DNA from: Batillaria attramentaria
Lineage: Eukaryota > Mollusca > Gastropoda > Batillariidae
Direction: 5' to 3'
NCBI GenBank assembly: GCA_018292915.2
Contig: JACVVK020000295.1
Location: forward strand, 1-64,000
DNA length: 64,000 nt
Under the pieces are notes generated by a model. It had not been told where the DNA came from, searched no databases, and saw only the letters and a program-made list of their open reading frames with translations. This document shows, piece by piece, positions 56,052-64,000 of the stretch (the stretch's first letter is position 1; each line of letters opens with the position of its first letter). Position numbers and translations under genes: made by a program.

Positions 56052-59000
56052 TCACAAGTCGTCCTCTCTACGCAGTCGCACTCCAATCACAACGGCAACT
56101 AGGATTGACGTCACTGCCGCCGCCAGGGAGAAGGAGATCGGCCAGTCAAGATGGCCACCAGACGTGGTGTGTTGTGGGTAACGGAAGAGTCCTGAAGACT
56201 TCTTCAAAAACACGGCCATACCGATCAGCACTGAGGTGGCTGAAATATAAAGACATTCGTGTCTTTAGTAACGCTTACCAATTCTGGATTGTTTCCATTG
56301 AAAATTAGTTGCAAATGTGAAGCTTGTGGCCCGCTTACCAGTTAAGTCTACGACTCAAGTTCGAAAAAAATAAAGCCCGATTCATAGCAGTGACAGCAGT
56401 GAAACTGGCGTGCGATCATAAACATGTCACGCGCACAGTCTCCTAACCCTGTGACACTTGTCTAAAAGGAATAAAACAACAGCGACCAAAAAAAAAAATA
56501 AAAAATCTTCAGAAGAATGACACTGCTACAGCAGTTGTTTTTGTCGAATTCTTTTTGCCTAACAGCGTCAAACGTACTGTAATAGAGGGGTTTGGGGGGT
56601 GGGTGTCTGGGGAGGGGGGGGGGATATAGGCCATAGCGAATTAAAAAAAAAATTCTGGAATGGAACATTCTGGAGTCCAGCTTCCAGCCCTGGTCGATGC
56701 AAAACAAGGTTACTACAAATAATGTCATTCTAGATCTGTCTAATATAACACTTTTTCTTTTCAGAGAAAGCTTTCGTGTACAACTAAATGGAAACTGAAT
56801 TAGCAATATCGAAGCCTGAAGCCCAGATTTTTTTTTTCTTCAGTGCTCTGCTTTGTAGTGTAACGAGGCAGCAAAACATTAACGAGAAACCCAGAGGATG
56901 CAAATCTGTGGAACATGTCTCCTAACTGTATTGATCTTCTTTGAACTTGTTTGATCTTCTTTTCTTCATCTTTGGATCATCTTCTATTTTACTACAACAT
57001 GGTATGGTATGGTATGGTATGGTATGGTATGGTAGACTTCTCCTCGGCGCATATATCTATCTCTGCTGGAATGCTTACGGCGCCGCAGGGCTGCCAGGAT
57101 GACGAAGCAGTGAAAGCCTTCTGCCGCTAAGCGCTACTTTATCTGCAAATCTCCACCCTGCTATTCACTCTGGTGCGTGCGACAGTATTTCTGTTTACCA
57201 CGACACCGGCCACAGCCTACTCTTCTTCGAAAGATGAACGTGGGATTTTTAGCGTGCACGCTTGATGTACGTGCGTGCGTACACGAAGGCGAGACAGGCA
57301 CCGTATACGAGTCTGCACATGGATTTGACTCGATATGGTAGGAAAAATCCCACCATATTCCGGCCCACCGGGGACTCGAACCAGGCAGCTCAGGACCCGA
57401 AGTCGGATGCCTTAACCACTAGACCAAATCCCCTGTCAAAGGAAGGTACAGTCATTCCCCACCACCCCCAAACCTATCCCCCCGTCATACTCCTGCAATG
57501 AACAGATTTTGAATAAAATGCATTCTTGTCATGTGATTGAACGTGATTTTATTTTCACCAAGCATTATATCATTAATTTTTTTTTTGATAATAACATTTG
57601 TTTTGGCACAGTCGCCAAGTGGCTTTTTCTTTGTTCTAATTCCTATAATATATTATGTATGTTTAATGTTTTTCTTACTTGTTGTTTCGTCCCTTGGCTT
57701 AGACTAACCCCGGAACTAAGCTGCAATTCAAAGCTGATTTAGGAGCCTACGCCCCCCCCCCCCCCCCTCCCCACTCCTCTCTCTCTCTCTCGGGAAGAAT
57801 GAAAACTGGACCACTGGACCAATGTCTTTTACCGTTGACAAATAAAGTTTCATTTCAATAAAGTTTCATTTCATTTCATATCTCTCTCTCTCGCTCAACG
57901 TACAAATTAATGTTTTCTTTATTGGTGGGCGTGGTTTAATAATGGTTTGGTAATACCGCAGCACTTTGGATTAACGACCTGTCATCATCCTCACCATCAT
58001 CGTCATGCTACTGACAGGGATACAGGAGCCTCACCTGAAGCAGCCAGGAGAAATACAGACAGACGTCTGAGCAACACGTAGATTTCGAGCCCACCCTTCA
58101 CGCTGGTCATCAGGTAACACAGTAATGCCAGGACACTGAAGGCCACAGCACCAGTCTCAAACACCTGAGTCACCTGTACCCATGCTGAAACATACCGCAT
58201 ATAGTCACACTGAGATGAGGTTAACCCTCTCTACACTGAAACTGGGGGAGCCGGGGTGGCCGAATGGTAGAGCGTTGGACTTCTAATGCTCGGGTCGTGA
58301 GTTCGTATCCCGGCCGCTGGGGCCAAATATTTGTACTGGCTTTTTTCATCGTTGCACTGTCTTTGATATCACCCGTATGTGGTGGAAAACGGACGTTAAA
58401 TCCCCCAAACACCCACCCACCCTATACACTGAAACTACGATCATATGTCTTACTCTGTCTGCCTGGATTCCCCGCGATGAGATCAAGCCGCCTTCTTTCG
58501 GTCATTCTTTTTACCGCCACATAAACCGCATGAAAAACGCACCTAACGGTAGCCAACGAAAAGAGAAACCGCGCAAAGGGAAACAATATTGTACTGCATT
58601 AAGAGCTGTACTAATCATCAAGATAGAGTATTTCGAGCGTACAGGCGCACTCACGAGCGAAACTGTTCCAAAACATAAGCTGACTTAGTAAATACGGGAT
58701 TATCCCGTTTAAGCTAATGCGCAGTTTCAGCCTCTCACAGGCAGTAAGCAACAGACGGCTACACGCAAACGGAGAAAAAAGCGGGACGCTTGTTATAACG
58801 TTGCGGTCATTCGCAAAGAAACAGCCTCGGGTGGTTTGAAGTTTTGTTCGCACAGCCAGCAGACATTAGTGCACTGCGTTCAGGTCTCTGCTTATCACTA
58901 AATTTGAGAGTACTCACTAACAAACGCATCTGTTCCAAAAGAAATTGCATCGTTCGTGAAGCGTCGTGATCTTGGAAAATGTGTTCCCCCCCCCCCCCCC

Positions 59001-59744
59001 CCCCGCAAAAAAAAAAAAAAAAAAAAAATTATTGGGCGCTAGACAACGCGAACCCCACAATTGTACTTAAAAAAATAAAATAAATAAATTTTCTTTTATA
59101 TAGCGCACTTCTCAGACACAGTGACTCATTGCGCTAACATACGTCACTCATACACATTCACACTATACAGACCAACACGTCAGTCAATACATATTACACA
59201 TCACACAATACAAAGACACATCAGTTGAAGGCCTGTTGAAATAAGTGGGTTTTCAGTGCAGATCTAAAAGCTGATAAAGATGGTTGTTGTCTCAGCCCCA
59301 TAGGCAGAGAGTTACAGACTGTAGGGGTGAAACATCGTTCACCATACTTACCGTTAGATCCGGAAGTATCAGTGACAGACTCCGTACACACATCACGAAC
59401 ACACACCACGGTGGTCCACAAGCCGTAGGTGGTTGTGCTGGCGTTGGTGAAGGTGACGTCGTGGTCGTCAGGAGGCAGGATCCACCACCCAGGAACCAGC
59501 ATCCCAGCCAGCTGAAGGCCGATAGACAGCAAAGTACACGTCACCACGGCTGTGTCGGCCATCACCACAGATGTCGAGCGACGGCCCGTGAAACTGTCCG
59601 AGTCTTTGACTGAAGTCGGTATAAAAAATGATATCAAGATGTTGATGTGGACAAGTTACTGTACGTCTCGATGCGATGCGATACGATAATCGTGTTTGAT
59701 ATACTTTGATACCATACGGGACGATACAAAAAACGTTACGATAC

Positions 59745-59780
<36 letters not shown>

Positions 59781-59896
59781 GGGGGTTAGTTTGTTGAGGT
59801 TTAACCCCGCGCATGCAACAAAGACTATTTCGGGGCTAACCAAAGTCTTTTTGTGTATGTTCTTCAAAGGAAAAAAAGTCGGACTTATTGCGTGTG

Positions 59897-59949
<53 letters not shown>

Positions 59950-61060
59950 TTGCTGAACTAAGCGAATTTTTCAACACTTTTAAGCGCTATTTCATGTAAA
60001 CGTGTTCGGCGCATAACTTAGCTAATGACATGGCTGAGGTAATTTTTGTATATAGACCCCAGGTCATAAAGGTTGCCACAACAATGGCTTTTCGTGATTA
60101 TGTTTTGGTTTTGTCGTCTGTAGTGGATAATTTATTCATGACAGACGTGATAGATTTACATAATGGCTTCATAAGAATGAAGAAATAAGCCATTTCATTT
60201 TCCTGTGGATTTTAATATTCATAATCCCGATCCCTTTGGGAGGACAGCTGGCAAAGTGCGGAGGCGCTAATAGGAAATGTAACAAATTAACGTTTTTGTT
60301 TTTTTTTTTTAACGTTTTTCTGCGTTGCCGAACGCAAGGGACTGAGGCTTTTCAAGATGTTCGTAAAACGGCAACAACGAAAAGAAAACTAACCATGGCA
60401 CGACACTGACACCAACATTACCAACACAACGCCCAGTTTAAGCGAAGCAACAAAGCCAGAACTGATTTAAACCATTGAAGTGCATCGGTTGATAAATCAA
60501 AAGTTTATGATTGTATGCCGACGCGTCTCGGCGGATTGACAGGAAAATACCCTCCAGAACTTCAGTAATAAAACTGGCACGGAACGGATTTGACTGGTTA
60601 TCCGTGCACAAATCGCTAATTTATGTCTAAAATATGGTAGCAGGCCAGTTCAGTTATCTGCTGTCCAGTTATCTTGATTATGATCGCCTTCATGTTGTTG
60701 GAGTTCAACACGCTGATAATGCACATGAGCGCGAGACTCAGGAACAATTACTGCCCCTTCTTCATCAATCAACCAACAAACAGCGGCCCCATTACTTAGT
60801 TTGTCTGCTTAAAAAAACTTTTCTAAATAAAGAATCTATCAAATGTAATCCAGCTGTCTCACCATCCATCCAGCCACGCCGCAAAAGTTGAGGAGAAAGA
60901 TCAAGATCTGGTTAGCCGACCATGTATAAAACAATTTTTAAAAAATTCTGATGAGTTTACAAATGTGATTGATAAACGTACCTGAATACCCAGGGAGCAC
61001 AGTGTTGTGCCCAGCGGGATCCAAAGCAACCTCAGGATGTTGAAACTTCAACTTCGTCAT
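56052..61060 (-). CDS. Claudin/PMP22-like tetraspan membrane protein, complete, 4 exons
   Basis: Coding exons on the minus strand: 61060-60982, 59609-59352, 58184-58035, 56239-56052. GT/AG borders with matching phases give 224 residues. The protein has four hydrophobic segments (about 46-66, 119-139, 155-176 and 193-216). The first extracellular loop carries PGWW (66-69), GLW (89-91), Cys96 and Cys101, plus a glycosylation sequon N82-A-S. The W...GLW..C..C pattern is the claudin/PMP22 loop signature, although the two cysteines are closer together than in classical claudins. Such proteins act in septate or tight junctions or as membrane adaptors (family knowledge); the substrate or partner is unknown here. 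The start is ATG in ACACGATGACG; the later Met43 could be an alternative. An AATAAA occurs only about 8 bases past the stop (56044-56039), so the 3-prime UTR may be very short. I do not assign a vertebrate orthologue. Confidence 0.85.
57001..57437 (-). mobile_element. tRNA-derived SINE, family F, with (ATACC)n tail
   Basis: On the minus strand the head reads GGGGATTTGGTCTAGTGGTT with GGTTCGAGTCCCCGGTGGG. The body of about 330 bp includes TGTCGTGGTAAACAGAAATA, and it ends in (ATACC)n (57001-57034 on plus is GGTAT repeated). It lies in the last intron of the claudin-like gene, in the sense direction. Confidence 0.78.
58246..58431 (+). mobile_element. SINE family A, full-length
   Basis: GGAGCCGGGGTGGCCGAATG head to CCCAAACACCCACCCACCC tail; antisense to the claudin-like gene. 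This is the best-preserved copy in the window. Confidence 0.9.
58978..59028. repeat. Poly-C followed by poly-A
   Basis: A C run of about 19 bases immediately followed by an A run of about 20, in the intron of the claudin-like gene. Confidence 0.95.
59060..59350 (-). mobile_element. LINE 3-prime tail, sense, overlapping the claudin-like gene donor
   Basis: On the minus strand it encodes KYGERCFTPTVCNSLPMGLR then [20 protein letters not shown] and FN-stop, the ORF2-end signature of LINEs. It continues to AGTGCGCTATATAAAAG and an ATTT tail. It starts at the donor of exon 59609-59352, so GTAAGT reads directly into the LINE Lys-Tyr-Gly codons. Confidence 0.87.
59748..59946. repeat. Two (GA)n tracts flanking a short dispersed repeat
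   Basis: (GA)n at 59748-59776 and 59899-59946. Between them, 59784-59840 matches the GGCTTAACGCC-type repeat (GTTTAACCCCGCGCATGCAA, ACAAAGACTATTTCGGGGC). Confidence 0.85.
60584..60735 (+). repeat. 150-bp direct repeat, copy 1
   Basis: ACGGATTTGACTGGTTATCC...GATAATGCACATGAGCGCGAG. It is nearly identical to 61658-61808, about 1074 bases away. The pair brackets the first coding exon of the claudin-like gene. Confidence 0.9.
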
Positions 61061-61657
61061 CGTGTCTCTCCAAACAACTACAGACGAGAAGTTTTTTTCT
61101 TCTTCTGATTTTCGGAACCGGAAAACGCGACGTGATCTACACTTTGTATATCAGAAATTGAATCAGTAATTAAAATAAGTTTTTTTTGTTGGTTGTTTTT
61201 TTTACATCGCGTTGACTATCACCGCCAGATGTTTTTCGTCATCAGGAAACATACCAGACGACAAACTGTTGCCCTTGTTTCTTCTCGACCCCAAACAGTT
61301 ACTTATTTCACCATCGCTGATTAGTTTAAACTCCACAGGTCAGTGACTGACGGCAGTTGATTGGTTGTTTTCGTGCTGCTGGTGTTTCCGTGTTGACAGC
61401 TTGTGGAGAATTAGGAGCCCAGTCCGCGGATTAGTCGACCCCTGACGTCTTCTGTACGTGCCGATCTCTACCTGAAGCTTCCTAATTTTGGACCTGGCAC
61501 AGGCGGATTCAGAAGGGACCAGTGATGAGGAGAGGGGCCGGGGGAGGAGGGGGGGGGGGCATCGGGTTGAAAAATGGTTAGAGGTAATTTTCCAGACATG
61601 GAAATACGGATACCACATAATTATGTTGTGCCGTTAACTGAATCCATGTTCTGTAGA

Positions 61658-61808
61658 CGGATTTGACTGGTTATCCGTGCACAAATCGCGAATTTATGTC
61701 TAAAATGTGGAAGCAGGCCAGTTCACTTATCTGCTGTCCAGTTATCTTGATTATGATCGCGTACATGTTGTTGGAGTTAAACACGCTGATAATGCACGTG
61801 GGTGCGAG
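61658..61808 (+). repeat. 150-bp direct repeat, copy 2
   Basis: Differs from copy 1 at roughly ten positions by eye. Both copies keep an open frame reading AGQF(S/T)YLLSSYLDYDR on the plus strand, but no start context or domain supports a gene. Confidence 0.9.
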
Positions 61809-62056
61809 ATGCACCTCGTGCAATCCGACCTCGACATGAGCTGTCTGCCGCGAATTCCCCTTGGCAAGATTTCACTCCGTCACCACGTGGGTTTACTTGC
61901 TCCTCAAACTCCTTCTTGTGTCCGAAGCCAAGAAAGAAAACGTAAAACATGTTTGTTACATTTCGACGTACTCCAGGCGTGTTTGTAAAAGTAGAGGAGA
62001 ACATTAATTTTACTTTATGATATCACACCATACTGACAAAACCTATACGTTGTGCA

Positions 62057-62166
62057 GTGTTAAGCCCTAACTAACTAATTAACTAACTAACTCACCAACT
62101 AACTAACAAACAAAACCTATAGGACGGTGGTTGAGAGCTTAACGTCATTTTCCACCACTTGCCGAG
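62057..62166. repeat. Inverted short dispersed repeat plus SINE-A tail fragment
   Basis: GTTAAGCCCTAACTAACTAA at 62063-62085 is the complement of the GTTAG...GGCTTAAC repeat. At 62121-62157 the sequence GAGCTTAACGTCATTTTCCA is the complement of the family A SINE tail. Confidence 0.6.
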
Positions 62167-62263
62167 GGTTTGCTGGCAGAAGGTACTATCGATGCAGAGA
62201 GAAAGAGGAGAGATAGTGCCTTTTGGCAGGGAACTCTCGATACGGGTGATTGGCATCTTCTTT

Positions 62264-62525
62264 GCCCAGAATCTCAGCGCTCAGACCTTTCTTCACACAG
62301 ACCCTCTGTGCTGAGATCTTTCTTCATAAGAATCCCAGTGCTGAGACTTTTCTTCACACAAAATCTCAGTGCTGAGACCTTTCTTCAGAGAAAAAATCTC
62401 AGTGCTGAAATCTTTCTTCACATAGAATCTCAGTGCTGAGACCAATCTTCACACAGAATCTCAGTGTTGAGATCTTTCTTCACACTGCCAGGATCTCAGT
62501 GCTGAGATCTTGCTTCACGCAGACT
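62264..62525 (+). repeat. 31-33 bp palindromic minisatellite
   Basis: Eight units of the form ATCTCAGTGCTGAGAT-CTTTCTTCACACAGA. The first 16 bases of each unit are a self-complementary palindrome, several of them nearly perfect. The intervening 15 bases are also conserved, so they are not unique spacers. Confidence 0.9.
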
Positions 62526-62539
62526 GAATCCGCCGTTAG

Positions 62540-63435
62540 TCGTAACAATCTGCTCCTATGTTACAGACATCCGTTGAAGGCGAAGACACAGTCAATCCGC
62601 GCGTGCCGCTCCCAAACACCATGCTGTAAATTAGTCGGCTTACGAATCCCGTCTACCTGTCATGGCATCATTATATTCACACAGCAACGTCAATGTAAAT
62701 ACTGTAAACACTGTAAATGCTGTTTAATGCGGATTTACGGCGCTTTCGAATCAAAGCAACCTTTCGCGCGGATCTTAAGTTCATAACTACAGCGACAACA
62801 CCAGACTTGTACATCAAAGATGGCAGCAGATTTACGCGGCTTTCGAATCAAAGGGAAGTTTCCATGATCGCCAGTAACGCACTTGACAGGACTATTATCG
62901 TTTGATGGTTTATCATCTCCCAGATAAGGAGATGTTGACAGTTTTCGAGAAGGTGATCATTTGTACGATTATACAATAATGCTATACGTGATTTGTTTTT
63001 CTGTTCGATGTCGGGCACAACGACAACTTGTTTGCAGGCTGGGCACACAGGCACACGAATTGCTGCAAGCTGTGTGCCGAGCATGAGGTCACCGTACGTT
63101 CAAATTGTAATAAAACAAAGGGGAGATGGTGGTAAGTTGCAGGCGTCTGTGCCAGTATTAGCGGTAATAAAAGAGTCGGGGTTCCCCCTGAGTGAGTGAT
63201 GTGGAGTGGAGATGAGATGTTTATTTTCCGAAAGCAGACTGCTCCTACATTCCCGTGCTATGGCGCGATAGTGGCGTAAATGCATTTGCACGGAGGCTGG
63301 TCGTGTCTCTTTATGGAGGGTTTATGCATAGCTGCTTAGTAAAGTAAGTCATTTCGATATGCAGGAGCTACTCCGGCTCTGTATTATCTGGGTACCCGTC
63401 AAACTGCGATGGCCCAACAATGAACATTCATCAAC
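62540..63435. other. Intergenic; no gene recognised
   Basis: A small inverted relation is visible near 62745-62850 (GCGCTTTCGAATCAAAG and GCGGCTTTCGAATCAAAG as a direct repeat about 90 bases apart). No exon recognised. Confidence 0.4.
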
Positions 63436-63439
63436 TAAC

Positions 63440-63790
63440 AATAAACAAACAAACAAACAAATAAACATCCCCAAAACAAACAAACAAACACCCCCCCCCC
63501 CAAAAAAAAAAGAAGAAGCAAAAAACAATCCAAACACCCCCCCCCACCACCACCACCACCACCACCATCACCCCCCACTCCCCCCCCCAAAAAAAAAAAA
63601 CAACAACAACAAAAAAACCCCAAAACACCCAAAACAAAAACAACAAAAACCAACGCCCAAACAAACAAACAAACAAACAAACAAACAAACAAACAAACCA
63701 AACCAAACCAAACAAAAACAACAACAACAACAACAACCCCTCAAAACCCACCATCACCACCACCACCACCACCAACAACAACAACAATTA
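63440..63790. repeat. A/C low-complexity tract
   Basis: (CAAA)n, poly-C, poly-A, (CCA)n and (CAA)n blocks in succession. The His/Pro/Gln/Lys-rich frames here are artefacts of composition. Confidence 0.95.
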
Positions 63791-64000
63791 CATTATAACT
63801 GAACTGAGAAAGGGGTTTAGCAGTGCGTCTTTCAAACGACGTTTCACTGTGACATGCGAACCCGCGAATTATTCCCGATACGCTCAGCACTAAGGGTCTG
63901 GTCATTGTTCGGGCGCTACAGGAGAGTCCACTAATACAATAACACAGCTATCAGTGGATGCATGTCAACAAGGAAAACTGCTCTGGCCAGAGCATACATG

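Noticed and set aside
60634..60891. Plus-strand frame conserved in both 150-bp repeats
   Set aside because: The second copy lacks the ATG, and the frames diverge right after the repeat, so conservation reflects recent duplication.
62264..62525. CRISPR-like array of palindromic repeats
   Set aside because: The sequence is animal nuclear DNA, and the intervening 15-base pieces are conserved rather than unique spacers.

Overview
The window is nuclear DNA from an animal, most likely a mollusc and probably a gastropod. The evidence is short exons with GT/AG introns, conserved metazoan proteins, an intron-less tRNA followed by a T run, many tRNA-headed SINEs, very long CA/GT and GA microsatellites, and poly-C tracts of 10-20 bases. 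The mollusc assignment is inference from overall repeat style; no species is claimed.

Gene layout. (1) 528-6202, minus: six exons of aspartyl/asparaginyl beta-hydroxylase (ASPH). The TPR part and the first part of the hydroxylase domain are present; the catalytic C-terminus lies beyond the left edge and the N-terminal exons were not found. (2) 15445-32124, minus: a complete 15-exon ZDHHC17/HIP14 palmitoyltransferase gene (654 codons, all phases compatible). (3) 32548-32620, plus: tRNA-Arg(UCG), divergent from ZDHHC17. (4) 45098-49890, plus: a complete five-exon, 193-residue two-LIM CSRP/muscle LIM protein. (5) 56052-61060, minus: a four-exon, 224-residue claudin/PMP22-like tetraspan protein. 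These genes share no evident pathway; they are ordinary neighbours.

The rest is dense accessory DNA: at least six tRNA-headed SINE families, two copies of one LINE 3-prime tail, and about a dozen TIR elements with recognisable target-site duplications (hAT-like with 8, 6 or 5 bp, TTAA, TTA and TA), some nested. There are several minisatellites and an array of nuclear-receptor-like palindromes inside a ZDHHC17 intron.

The most interesting pattern is how repeats sit on splice sites. Two independent minisatellites (68 bp at ASPH, 29 bp at ZDHHC17) are tandem copies of the 3-prime splice site they abut, giving rows of decoy acceptors. Transposons end within about 4-45 bp of splice sites in ZDHHC17 (two donors) and CSRP (two acceptors). 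In the claudin-like gene a LINE tail appears to form part of a splice donor and continues the reading frame in sense. One 5-bp-TSD insertion even has its own empty site preserved in an adjacent tandem duplicate.
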